Part shown: in pieces, positions 1 to 13,197 of the stretch | Layout of the letters: the number at the start of each line of letters is the position of its first letter | Numbering within the stretch: position 1 is the first letter of the stretch | DNA from: Nereocystis luetkeana | Lineage: Eukaryota > Sar > Phaeophyceae > Laminariales > Laminariaceae | Length of the DNA stretch: 64,000 nt | Assembly (NCBI GenBank): GCA_031213475.1 | Contig: JARUPZ010000002.1 | Span: 4,349,049-4,413,048 of the forward strand | Reading direction: 5' to 3' | The notes under the pieces: model-generated | Databases searched by the model: none | Told to the model about the DNA's origin: nothing | Seen by the model: only the letters and a program-made list of their open reading frames with translations | Program-made: the position numbers and the translations under genes

Positions 1-152
1 TTCGAGCGGGCCATGTGTAATTTGGAGGTTACCATCCAGCTCGAACATAATCACTTTGTGCGACCACGACGTGGCCAACTGAGCCTCGCCCGAGGCCATG
101 GAGTGGGGGCGTCCTGCTTGCCAGTTCCTCCAGGCAAGCCCCAACTCGAAAC
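1..152 (-). CDS. Possible partial exon of an unidentified gene leaving the window
   Basis: On the minus strand a pyrimidine/GT-rich stretch ends in a good acceptor (tttttgtgccag) at 153-155. One frame from there is open to the window edge. It reads as ordinary globular protein, for example VIMFELDGNLQITHGPLE at its end. If real, the exon starts with two bases of a split codon and the gene continues to the left of the window. I recognise no family. The other two minus frames also stay open for much of this stretch, so choosing this frame is a judgement. It could equally be fortuitous GC-rich open sequence. Confidence 0.35.
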
Positions 153-3140
153 CTGGCACAAAAAACACACACACAAACAAACCTTTCTTTGTCTAGTGAA
201 TTTCCTGGTACGTTTTTTATGCAGTCTTTTCCTCCAAAAGCCACAACGACAATGGGTTTTTCGATTTTTCTGCCTCCACATGGATCATCGAAAGTCTCAA
301 ACAAAAAGACACATTCATGACCAATTACAGCAGTAGCAGACAACATGCGTGACCGCTGTTGAAGGTGTATCTTTCCCTCTCTCCTCGTTTGCCTCAGCAA
401 GCACCGCCAAGCAGCGACTGCGCACGGCGGATCGCGTCTGTTGACTCGCTAGTTTGGTTCTGTCTTGGATGTTCAGGCAATCGCGTTTTTGCACGAACCG
501 CAGGCTCTCGTTCGATGAGTCAGACAGAATACTGGTACCCTGGAATGTCGTACTCGTATAATACCAGGTAGTACTGCTTTGTAATATTCTTTTAACGTAT
601 TTCTACTATTTAATACCTGGTATTAATAATACCAGGTACGTACGTACCTGGTATGAAACTCCCGAGTACGAGAGTACGAGTACGTACCTGCGCTTGACCC
701 ACTCGCACGAGTATCAATTGGGCGGTCTGTGCTCCCTGACTGCTGTGAGACACAGAGAAGAAAAAACGAAACGATGATTATTGCAAATTAAAATTATTAA
801 TAAATTAATGGATGAAGCGAAGCGAAGTGCCAACGTACCGGGTACGAACACACAATCAACACATGCCAAACCGGACTTTGACTTTATTTGCAAAAATAAA
901 AATAAAAAGGATTCAATTGTTGAGAGCGCCTTGCAGCGTGGGTAGGCACAATTCGATGCGAGTCGACGAGGGAAGAAAATGCTGGAATCTTCTCGCGATA
1001 AAAATAAAGGCACGTACCCTAGCGGGAAGGGGGTAGAAGAGCCGGCTACGTGACCCCGGATCTGAGTTACGAGTTGGAAGGAGAGAGAGAAGATGTGCGA
1101 AGATAATGAATGGGATAAGAAAAAAAAAAAGAAAAAGAAAAAAAAAAACCCAGAAAATAACTTTGTGTAAAATTTGTCATGGATACACATATGTAGCCTT
1201 GAGACCGGACAAAAAAGCGAAAAACGTACCAGGGTATCAGGTACTGGCCGGATGTTTTTTCGGGGGACCCGATCTGGTACGGAGACTGGGTAGATTGCCG
1301 AACATTTTTCTGTTGATTTTGCCATAAAAAATCAAATGCGTCAGCTGTGAGTAGGAGTTTCGACATTCTGTGACGAAAAATGAATCTCTTTTCGACGTTT
1401 TTTTTTTTCGCATCACCAAATTTTACGAGTATTTGACGTGTACGTGAGCTGTGAGTCCAACCAAGTTTGCCGATCGTGAACTTCTGCTGTAAGCGAGTAA
1501 TCGCTCGCCCGCAATGTGAAATCGAGTCACAACCGCCGCTGGCTCGTGGTTGACGCCCCGGGAGGGCCAGCAGTCGGCAGGAACCAAATGTGCAGTTCTT
1601 GCACATACATCGATCACCGCGAACAGCGAACAATTTTTTCCGGGCTTGCTAGTGGTCGTAAGTAAACATTTTTGGCGTTCTTGCCTATTGATAGTCATCG
1701 TCATCACAAGTCTTTTCGTCTTTCCAAGAACTTTTCACCAAAGTGCGAAAGAAGATATTGTACTACCGAAGGGAATCGCCATTTCCATCAACGCTCAATG
1801 CCATCCCGCGGTGGCGTCGGCGTGCCGTTTGTCCAATCGTTGACCCGGAACCACTGCTGCCTCTGTTTCCGCCGCCGCCGCTGTGCTTGGAGCTTGGACG
1901 GCGTTCGGTTGACCGATGTGTTCCAGTCCGGTTGTTCGGTGGTTTGGTTGTTGTTCGGTGTTTTTTCTTCTTCATTTTTTCGACTTTCGTGTCCAAAAGC
2001 CTGAACACGTCATCGCGTCATCGGCCACGTCACACGCTTAAAACATGCGCTTGATAGGGAAACCTCCAACGTTCAATGTCTTAGCCGCCAATTGAACACG
2101 AGTGCCCCCGAGTACGAGCCTCGTAGCAACTACTCTTTCGACTGACGACAGCGGTGTGCTATAATTATATTTCCACGTACTACTCGTGGTGGTGCGCTGA
2201 TGTACCTGGTATGCCAGAGCGGGGCCGGTGAAAAGCGAACCAAAACAATTTTACCGAAAAAAGTAACAGGGCCAACCCCCACAGACACGAAAGCACTCTC
2301 CCACGTACCAAGCCACCAACCCAACTACCCATCGACACACCCACCATGCACTCACTTACAGGAGTACAACGGTAGATGTGTCACCATGGTCGAGTGGTGG
2401 AAGCACCATGGTCCAAAAAATAAAAAATAAACTCTCAGCTGTCAGACACGGCCACCACGCCACCACCCATATACCCACGAACCCACCGACCGACCATGTG
2501 CTACAGTAGCAGTACAGCAGTAGCAGTACATACAGCCGTATGTGCAGCGGCAGATCGGTTGGTTGATACGGAGATTGTTTGGTATCGTCATGCTGGGGTT
2601 TCCATCTTTTCTTGTTTTTCGATTCTCAACTGTGCCGGGGACCAAGAAAATCGTCCCCGCGAGGGCGCCTGCCTGCCTCTCCACGCCCCCCCCGTTCGCC
2701 GAGTTGAGTGTCGACGTTGTTTTTTTCGCTTGGGGTCAGCGAGGGCCTCTATGTGGGGTGGGCGTGGAGTGGTCGTGGTGCCGTGGGGGGTCCGGTAACG
2801 CGCGGGAGAGCAGGTGCCCGGCGGAGAATACTCCAAAAGGGGCAGCTTTGATGATTCAAAACGACGTCATGATCGTCGATCACTATTGATACTACGTGCG
2901 TACCGAGTACGTACAGTAGCATTAAACAATAAGGGTGTGTTACGCACGAAGTGTACTGCTGTAGATGTCTACGCCGAAGAATGGGATCCGATCAATCCAC
3001 GATACGGTATTTACACCCATTGACCCATGTTGGTTTTTTTTTTGGGGCTTCCTCTGTCGTTTTTATGAAAGAAGCATAACATTGGCCGCCGTTTTGTTTT
3101 CACTGCCCCGCCCCCCCTCCCTCCCCCTCGCTTGCTTCAG
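153..3140. other. No confident gene; presumed 5' region of CHLH
   Basis: No exon could be supported here. The first recognised CHLH exon begins at 3141 behind a clear acceptor, so at least one upstream exon with the plastid-targeting leader and about 25 mature residues must exist. I looked for a signal peptide followed by an ASAF-type motif and did not find one. The stretch holds T-runs and A-runs (for example 1116-1150), a cluster of four TACCWGGTA motifs at 563-652 mixed with GTACGTAC, and C-rich intron-like DNA before 3141. The first exon could also lie left of the window. Confidence 0.5.
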
Positions 3141-6100
3141 GTGACGTACGTGGTGCTGGAGTCGCAGTACCAGAGCTCCCTGACGAAGGCGTGCCAGGCG
3201 ATCAACGAGAGCAGGGACGACGTGTGCGTGGAGTGCGTCGGCTACCTTCTGGAGGAGCTGCGCGACGCGAAGAACGTTGCCGCCTTCAAGAAGGACGTCG
3301 AGACCTCCAACATCTTCATCGGGTCGCTCATCTTCGTTCAGGTGCGGTGTCCGGTAACCGGTTCTACGTGGCGCGTTACCTGTGTGCGGTGCGGTACCGG
3401 TAGCCGTGTAGCTGGAATTGTGCGATGCAGCCACGGTAGCTGCAAGTGCGGTGCGGTAATTACCGGTAGCTGTGCGACGCGGGGTATATAAATTGTGCGG
3501 TGCAGGCACGATAACTAACTGTGTCGCGGCAACTGCACCTTCTTTTTCTCTTCTCACGTCCCATTACACACGTAATTCCTGCATACCGAGATGCCGATTG
3601 CCTTAGCCCGCTGTGCGTCCGTCATCCGCCCGCTTCACAGGAGCTAGCGGAGGAGGTCCAGAAGGTGGTCGAGCCTTTGAGGGATCAGCTGGACGCTGTT
3701 GTCGTCTTCCCCTCCATGCCGGAGGTCATGCGCCTCAACAAGGTCGGCTCGTTCACCATGCAGAACCTCGGACAGAGCAAGTCGGTGGTGTCCGACTTCA
3801 TGAAAAAGAAGAAGAAGGTGCGTTCAAGGGTTTCGCACCGGCGGTAATGTCGATGTGCTTGTCTCCCCCCCCCCGCTTTACACTTGAAACCCGTGCCGTA
3901 TTTGCTGAAGTGTTTTCGTTGTCATAACGAACTCTTGGACGGGATGGGTGAGGCCATGTAGAGGGGGTCGTGCTTTTCGATTATTAATAGCACACGAATT
4001 TTCCCCGCGATGCGCTCCGCCGCTCTTCCTCGCCCTGTCCTGAAAATGGTGGAACATCTTCGCTTGTTTTTTGTGCTCACCTGCACTGCTTGTTTTTTGG
4101 GGTCTGAAATCATGTCCAGGGGATTACGATTGGTTCATTGCTCGGTTCATTTGTTTGACTCGATGATATATTGGTCAGTTGACTTGATTGGTGGACGTGC
4201 TGAACTTTTCTGGTCTCTGTGCGTGCCCGTGTGCAATTCGTTGTGCCTGTTTTTTTGTCTCCTGTTGGATGTGATCAGGAGGACGGGTCTTCCTTCGAGG
4301 AGGGCATGCTCAAGCTCCTCCGCACGCTGCCCAAGGTGCTGAAGTACCTGCCCTCGGACAAGGCGAAGGACGCCAAGAACTTCATGATGTCCTTCCAGGT
4401 ACTACTTTTTTTTTTTACAGCAACTTTTTGTTTAGTCTTTTGGCGAAACCGTGCAATTAGGAGAGGCCACTGGTATTATACCTCCGGTGTGTTCGCGTCG
4501 GGCGCTCCCTGCGCGATCCTCCGCTATTCCTGACCCTGTCGTCTCCTCCGTAGATTTCAGGTGGATGTCGTCGGCCTGCCTTCTTTTCATGTTTCACCTT
4601 TTTTATGTTTGGCCTTTTTATTGTCAATCCTGCTTTTCCTTCTCGAGCACGGACCGTGTAGTCCCCCGACGGTCTAGTGCCTCTCCCCACGATGACATGA
4701 TAACAACGCGAGACGAGAGAGGCGTTTTCTGCGGCGCACTGACCTTTGCGACAACGCCATCAGCCGTTTATTCACACTGTGCCGAATGCGAGTTGCCAAA
4801 GCCATTGCTGCCTCTTTTGTTGGAACACCTGAATTTTTTTTTCGCGTTCCAAAATAAAAAAAAAGCATGCGTAACCTCGTGTTTGCTATACATCTGCGGG
4901 CCATGCTGACTGACGTGCATAACATTGGCAGCATTTCAGGGCGCATATCTAAGATAAATGCCCCGCTCGGACTTTTCTTCATCTCTTTGTCGCATCCATT
5001 CCTGACTGTTTTCTCCCGCCCTTCAATGGCCTCCTTGGCATTTTTTGTTTTTGGTTCTTGTATGTGAACCTGCTATTTTCTTCCCACGTTCTAGTACTGG
5101 CTGGGCGGGTCTCCCGAGAACGTGGAGAGCTTGCTCCTCACCCTGGCAACGTCGTACGTGCCGGAAGTCATGGAGAAGGAGAGCCTCAAGAAAGTGGTGA
5201 GGATTAGGACTGCAGTCTCGTTTTGGGGACAATTGGGGACAGCTTACTTGGAATTTGACTGGTGTGTCCTCAAAACGGGACTGCAGTCCTAAAAGGGTCG
5301 AGTCGCACGACGGAAGAGACTACAGTTGAGTCGCACGACGGAAGAGACTACAGTAGTAGTATGAGTTATTTTTTGTCAGTGCGTAGGGTTGTTGGGTTGG
5401 TAAGTGGTTGGGTGCACAAGGAGGTGACGAAAGCCGTCGTCGGGGGCGAATCAGATTGGCACAGATAAGTGTTTTTTTAGGTGTAATTTTTATGTTGTAA
5501 TGCTCTACGAGTACTGCTGCTGCTGTGACTCTTTGTTGTTGTTTGCGACCGTGAGGTGGCTGAAAGAAAAACGCCTTTTGGGTGGTGCAAACCTCTGACA
5601 TTTTTTTTCCCCGTGTAGTGGCGAAGAACACGAATGCCGCTCGACTTAGAACAATCCACACGACTGGGAGCGAACCGTCATAATGACTTTCAGGTATGCA
5701 TATGGAGGAAGGGTGTTCTGCACCCCCCCCCCCCCACCCCCCCCCCAGTCTGGAAAGGGATGCATGGTTAGTCGTCGAATGCCTTGAGGCAACAAATGAG
5801 TACGCCCCCCGCATCCCCGCCCTTCCTTTGTGTCCGTCGCGATTTCAAGCTTTGCCACCGAACGTCAAGAGCAAATTGACACATTGTGTCGTCGCCTACT
5901 CCCCCCGCCCACCCCCACCCCGTTTTCGCTGCTGTCAGGAAATCGCGGAGCCCGTCCTCCTCCCCGACAAGGGCATTTGGCACCCAGTGGCCGACAAGGT
6001 GTTCGAGAATGCCGCCGAGTACCTCACGTGGTACAACAAGGTGCGTGCAGTAGCGGGGGGTACCATCAGCTGCAGCAACACAACACTCGGCAAAAAAAAG

Positions 6101-9100
6101 AGGACCTAAAGGGAGTTTGTAATTGTGATGGCGCTTTTTTTCGTCGATCGAAGCAGTGACACCAGCTGACGATCCCGTTCGTATCGCGTCCTTGGTTTTG
6201 TCATCCAGGAGCACGCGCCCGCCGCTGGCATCAAGACCGACGCTCCCGTTGTGGGTCTGGTTCTCCAGAAGAGCCACATCAACACCAAAGACGAGTGCCA
6301 CTATGTTGCTCTCGTCGCCGAGCTCGAGGCCCGCGGTGCCAAGGTACGCCTTTTGAGGGAGCGCGCTGAGAATACCCGTGCAACTGATTTTGTTTGAGCT
6401 CGTCCTGGTCAACCTTTCGAGCGTTTTTCGCTGCGCTTTTGTACTATGGGGAAGAGGACGGTTGGGATCGGGGAGTACTCGACTCGAACGAGTTTTGTTT
6501 TTTATTTTTTATTTTTTAGGGGGTTCTGTTGTGTTCCTCGTCTCGTCCTTCCCTGTCTTTCCATGTCTACTATTGTGTGTTCAAGAGGTGCAGTAGCGGT
6601 TCAGTCTTTGTCTATGGTGGTATTGCTCGCCGGGCGTTTGTCGTGAGCTGTTCGTCGTCACCCTGCCGTGGCTGCTGTTGCCCGGTCCAAGCTTTTTTTT
6701 CACGTTCGTACGTATGTGTCCCTAATGGTTCGTTCTCTCTAACCCCCCCCCCCCCCTCTGCCCACCCCAATCACACACCGCGAATGCCAACGCCATCGGC
6801 AACGCCAGGTGATCACCCTCTACACGGGCGGGCTGGACTTCTCCGGGCCCGTGGAGGAGTACTTCATCTCCGGCGGCAAATCCATCGTGGACACCTGCAT
6901 CAACCTCACAGGCTTTGCCCTCGTCGGTGGTCCTGCCAGCCAGGCAAGAGACTTACTTGCTACTGCACTACTCTGCATCGCTGCCCTCTGATACGTCCAA
7001 GTGCTACATACTTCTGAAAAGTTTGGTGTTGGCGTTGGGGGGCGGTGGTGTGGCTGCGGTTGTGCTGGCGTTGTTGGTGTAGCTGATGTCGATGTTGGGA
7101 TTTGTATCGATGCCGTCGAAGTGGTGATGCTGATTTAGTAGTTCTTTACCGTTGGTGTTCGTCGATTGCTGTTGTGGGTTTGTCGCGTTCGGCGGTTATA
7201 ATGGGCAGAATGACGAGTCTCGTTACGTTACCTGTACTCTTATTTTAAACTGTTGATGTTGACATGGAACAAGCGAAGCCACCCTGTGTGGGGGTATGGT
7301 GTACATACAGTAATTGTTTTCGAGCGTTACAGCCCTTTTCGCACATGAGCAAAGGAAACCACCGAGCGTGGTGTTATGTACAGATGGTGTTTGTTTTCGA
7401 GCGTTACAATGTGTATCGCGAAACGATGGACCGTTATCCTCATACGCGTATCCCCCGGCCCCGCTGCGCACACCCGCCTCTACCTCACGTCGAAAACCCT
7501 CATCCCATCCATACAACCAAAACCTTCGTCTTGCTGACCGAGAAGCGCCACCCCTCATCCGCTGTGCTGGAACGTCTGTTTTCGCGAGCAGGACCACGCC
7601 AAGGCGGTGTCTACCCTGGAAAAGTTGAACGTGCCGTACCTGTGCACGGTGCCGCTCGTCTTCCAGTCCTTCGAGGAGTGGCAGGCGTCCGAGCTGGGTC
7701 TTCACCCCATCCAAGTCGCTCTCCAGGTATACATACATATATAGATGCACGATGTATACTGCTTTGGTCTCTTGACGCCTCGTAGCTGCACCCTCTTGTT
7801 TGGTCATTGTTGTGGTTGAGCGTGGAAGCGTGACCGCCCCGCTGCGATAAACACGCCAACATCATACATACCCATACCCCGCGCCCCCCCCCACACCTCC
7901 GCTCTTGTCGTGGCTTCTGTGCCCGCCTGTGCCCCTGTCCGTGCCCGTGCCCGCCTCAATCGCGCTTCAGGTGTCCCTCCCTGAGATCGACGGCGCCATG
8001 GAGCCGATCATTTACGCGGGTCGCGAGGGCGCCACTGGGCGCTCCGTCCCCCTTGCTGACCGTGTGCAGCTTGTCGCTGACCGGGCCCTTAAGGTGGGGT
8101 TGATGTTTCAAGTCGAACTGACTTGATTGAAAAAAAGAAAAAAACGCGTGGTCGCGTAGGTGATGGAGAGGCGTTTGTTTTTGCCTTTCAAGACAAAGTA
8201 GTAGGAATGTTTCTATATAAGTGTGGATGTTTGATATTTGCAAGCAAAAATTGGCGGGTTCGCGTAGTGGTAAAGATGCGTTCTTGTTGTGCCGGGAAGA
8301 CAAAACTAGGGACAGCACGGTCGGCATTGAAGCGTTTTGTGTGTGTTTTCTGTAATACGTGATCGAGAGTGAAAACACGTGGCGTACTTCTCTACAAAAT
8401 AATTACCTGGTACACTACTGTATCTGAATGCTGACGAAATGTTTACGAGACACACTTCCACCCTATACTCGTATACACATGAACCCCACTTCATGGTGCA
8501 CGCAAGGGGAAGCCTTACCCTGAATCTTGACACCTCCCAATGCACGTCGGCGATGTCCCGTCCTCTTTTTTGTGCCTCGCGAACCTAACCTCAGTGGGCC
8601 ACGCTTCGGTCGAAAAAGAACAAGGACAAGAACCTGGCGGTGACGATCTTCAGTTTCCCCCCGGACAAGGGTAACGTCGGTACCGCCGCCTACCTCGACG
8701 TGTTCGGCTCCATCCACACGGTGCTCTCCAAGCTCGGGAAGGAGGTGGGAGGCGGTGTCCGCTCATTTCTTGAAAACCCACACAACGCGCGGTCAAAAAA
8801 TTCACACAAAAGCTTTGCAAATATGGGTTTTGAGTATTTTTTCGATCTCACGGGTTCGTCTTTTTTTTTCTTCTATTTTTTTTTCCCCCTTACAATAGTG
8901 TTTTTGTGTAAAGGTTACAAAGGGATACGCCACTTTGTCGACCATTTCATTCAGGCTCTCGTGTCCCCGGCGTGTTTGGTGCATTCAGATGATGACGTCC
9001 CACGAGGCATTGCGATCGTCGGTCGTAAGTGTTGGTTTTTCGGGCCCACGCTGAACGAAGACTGACGTACGCGGACCGACGTAATACGGGGAGAGGGAAA

Positions 9101-9665
9101 CGGGAGAGAAAAACTACAGAGCGTGTTGTCCTCTCAGTTTCGACCGCTTGGTATCGGAATCGAAATGCTGCTCTTGTCTATACTTGGGTATGCATGCAAC
9201 CATTTAGGTGCTCTCTTGTGTCTCGTTGCGCTTACGTGCCTCGCCGGTGGTTTTGTTTTGCGGGAGTGTCCGTGACCGCCTCCTCCCGACACTTTTCCGT
9301 CTTTTAAAAACATAGTTTTTTTCCTCGTGTGTGTGTGTGTTTTTTTCGTTTTTGGCGGCAGGGCTACGACGTGGGAGACCTGCCCGAAAACCCCAGAGAT
9401 TTGATGGAGAGGATCCTCAACGACCCGGAAGCCAGGTGACCATTATTAGCATGGTAGTTGTAGTACCTGGTACTGTAGTAGTAGTAGTAGTAGGTAGTAG
9501 CAGCGGTAGTAGTAGTAAGTAGTAGTAGTAGTAGTAGTGGTAGTAGTAGTAGTGGTAGTAGTAGTAGTGGTAGTAGTAGTAGTAGTAAGTAGTAGTAAGT
9601 AGTAGTAGTAGTAGTAGTAGTAGTACTAATAGTAGTAGTAGTAGTAGTAGGAGTAGTAGTACTAA

Positions 9666-9713
<48 letters not shown>

Positions 9714-12408
9714 GAGTAGTAGTACTAATAGTAGTAGTAGTAGTTGTGAGGCCCCGGGTTGACGGATTATAAGCTTGAACACCGACGGCGTTTTCCCTCC
9801 GAGCTTCGGCTAGAAGTTGGTACGGGAGATGGCTCATCGAACATGCGTCGCGTGGTCGCCTGTCACAAGCCTTGGTGTGCACAGTAGATCATAGGGTGGC
9901 GATCACGCACCACGCACGCCCCCCTTGCCCACCCGCTGAGTTTTGCCCTACCCCCCCCCCCCCATGCGCGGGTCACCCCTGTCTTTTCCTCGCTTTCGCT
10001 GTGTTGTCTTCCACGACCCACCGACCCGCTGTTGCTGCTGTTCCCTCCTTCTGCCTTATCGTGATCTTCGTTGACCTTCGACAGGATCGACTCCCCCGAG
10101 ATGAACGTGCAGTACCGCATGTCCGTCCAGGAGTACGAGGAGCTGACGCCTTACGCCGGCGACCTCGTCGAGAACTGGGGCAAGGCACCCGGGCACCTCA
10201 ACTCGGACGGCCAGAACCTTCTGGTCTTCGGCGCGAAGTTCGGCAACGTCTTCATCGGCGTCCAGCCCACCTTCGGATACGAGGTGATGAAAAACGAGAG
10301 TCTTGTCTTGTCGTGTTGGTGTGACAACACTTCCTGATCGCTCAATGATACAAACATCGGCACAAAAAAATGGTTCCCCAATTCCCTGTAAATGTTATTT
10401 ACATGTTTTGATTAGAAACATACTGGTACTGTACAGTAACTTTCCCAATCAGCTCTAGGCGTGTCACGCGGTTTCGGTCCATGAAGATTACCATCCACTT
10501 GGGCTCCAAGTAATTGCGGATGATTATTTCGGTGGTGACTTGTGCTGATACTGTTATTTTTTTTCGCTTGGTAATCCCCTCTTTTTCTTGTTTTCCAGGG
10601 CGACCCGATGCGTCTCCTGTTTTCCAAGTCGGCGTCCCCTCACCACGGCTTCGCGGCGTACTACACTTACCTCGAGAAGATCTTCAAGGCCGACGCCGTC
10701 CTCCACTTCGGGACTCACGGTTCGCTCGAGTTCATGCCCGGAAAACAGGTGAGCGTTTTACTATCTCACCTTCGAGAAGTGGTTTCCGGTTTTGGCTGCA
10801 GGTGGAGGCAAAGCACCCTTCGCGTCGTCACGGGCTGTTCCCGTTAGAGAGCTGTGTTGCGCATTCGCACGGAGAAGGTCTGCAGCACACTACAGCGCGA
10901 CGTGATGAGAGCGCTATCACCACACCGAGAGAGCAGTAAATGTTTTGTCTTGCAGGTTTTCGAAGCCGAACAGACCTGGCGAGCGTTACACCACGTGTAA
11001 TGTGTGTGTGTGTTTTTTCCTACTGCAAATATCATGCCGCTATTTCTCGAGCCACGTAGTGTTCCCCCCCCCGAAAAACAAAACGAAACATAGGTTAGCA
11101 TCTCTGAAGCGGTCAAGTTTCGCGGTGGTCAGACTCCCTCCACCTCTGCCGCCACCATGTCGTCCTTGTGCACTGCTGTGCATGACTTTTTCTTGTGCTT
11201 TTGGGTGTGTTGATTTGTTTTTTGCAGGTGGGCATGTCTGGGGCGTGCTACCCGGACAGGCTGATCAACTCTATCCCCAACCTCTACTACTACGCGGCGA
11301 ACAACCCGTCGGAGGCCACGATCGCCAAGCGCCGCTCCTACGCCGCCACGATCTCGTACCTCACGCCCCCCGCCGAGAACGCGGGTCTCTACAAGGTATG
11401 TTGGGATGTCGATTTACACATGTATAGTGCTTTCGTGCGGTGACGGTGTGTTTTTTTTTGTGGGTGGGCGTCGGGGGGGGAGGGGGGTGAAAGGGAGTCG
11501 TATCACTTTTCCGAGCGTTTCCGGAACACTCAGTTTGGTCTTTTGTCATGTTTTCGTGTGTGATTTTTTTCTTTCCACGAAGGGGACCGAGCAATAGCTT
11601 GGTAACATGTCGTTTGTTTTGATGGGTTTGCAGCTAGAAGGCGTTACGGTTTCAGGCTTGAATGCTTATTTCTTTTTATATAGTCTTTTGTCGTGGATGG
11701 TTTCTGCGCTACCACGCAGGCACTCTTTGCGGTGGAACTTGATTAATACTATTTTCCCGCTGACCGCGTTCATCTATCTATATCTACCTCTGGCACTGCT
11801 TTGCCCAACAACGTCCCTCCACACCCCTAAAAACGCCGGCATCGCGACTCGCAGGGACTCAAGGAGCTGGGAGAGCTGGTGGCGTCGTACCAGGGCCTCC
11901 GCGACAACGGAGCCCGCGGACCCTCGATCGTGAGCGCTTCGATCGCGTGCGCTCGAACGTGCAACCTGGACAAGGACATCTTGGACCTGCCCGGTGACGA
12001 CGTGGACTGCAAGACCATGACCATCGATGTAAGGCCCGACGCCGCGGTGGCCCGGAGCCGGAATGGTAGCGCACTGTACGCTGTCACCCGGCTGTCCATA
12101 ACGCCTCCTCGTATTGGTTTAAAGTTGTAGATGGGGAGGAGCGGTTGTGACCGAAAGCTCTATTTATTACAGGGCGGCCTGAGGAACGGCGCAGGGTTTC
12201 TAACGATGAACGTTTTTTGTCGGATGTTTTGGAGACGTAACACAGATTTTGGAACATTCCGAACCCTCACCTCTGGAATTATAAATGGCGCTCCTTTTTT
12301 TGCCTGTAAGTGTGTACCATGACTTTCAGGTGTCTGCTTGCGTAATTTCCATGGCTTTCTGAGGAAGAATAGGAAGAAGGCGTGCCCGAGAGTCGCTTGC
12401 GTCCTCCT

Positions 12409-12448
<40 letters not shown>

Positions 12449-13166
12449 CCGGTATTTATTTATGTATTTTTTCGTACTTGGTACGCCTGTAGCCGACTTG
12501 GGAGACGGTTTCCCCCTGGCGTTAACATAGTTTACAGTATTACGGGGGACCATAATTAATAGGACCAAATATTGTTTGTAAAAATGGTTAAATATACCTG
12601 GTACCAGGTATAGGTTTTTATGTTTACCATAGGTCCTACCAGGTATTAACTATGGTCCCCCGTAATAGTCTCCAGCTTTTATTTATCGCTCATCGCCCGT
12701 TTTTTTCTTCCTTTTTCCTACTATTGTAGGTGTTTTTTCACGAACTTATGGTTTCTTATCATCGTTTTTTTGTTGTCTCATCCTGTTTTTTTTCCCGTGT
12801 GTTTTTGTCGTCCGCTCAACCAACTCTCTCGTCTTCCTCTTGTTTGTTGATTCTGTTCCTCCAGGAGCGAGACACGGTGATCGGCAAGATTTACCGCCGT
12901 CTGATGGAGATCGAGTCCCGCCTCCTCCCCTGCGGGCTGCACACGGTCGGCGTGCCCCCCACCGCCTCGGAGGCGATCGCCACTCTTGTCAACATCGCGT
13001 CGCTCGACCGACCCGAGGACGGGATCAAGGCCCTGCCCCGCATCGCGGCCGAGTCGGTGGGACGCGAAATCGGAGAGGTGTACGTCAGCGCCGACAAGGG
13101 TAACCTCGAGGACGTGCAGCTGCTGCAGCAGGTGAGGCGTGGTTGGGGGGGGGGGGCTTGGGTTGG

Positions 13167-13197
<31 letters not shown>

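Noticed and set aside
2542-2750. Plus frame with TKKIVPARAP as the CHLH N-terminal exon
   Set aside because: No usable donor, no plastid-targeting signature and no match to the CHLH N-terminus.
8245-8320. tRNA-like stretch ggttcgcgtagtggtaaaga in a CHLH intron
   Set aside because: Resembles a D-arm only; no anticodon stem, T-arm or acceptor pairing follows.
9467-9745. CRISPR-like array
   Set aside because: Simple triplet repeat without spacers, in a eukaryotic intron.
9364-9882. Minus-strand Thr/Tyr and Leu-rich frames
   Set aside because: Artefacts of the TAG microsatellite inside a CHLH intron.
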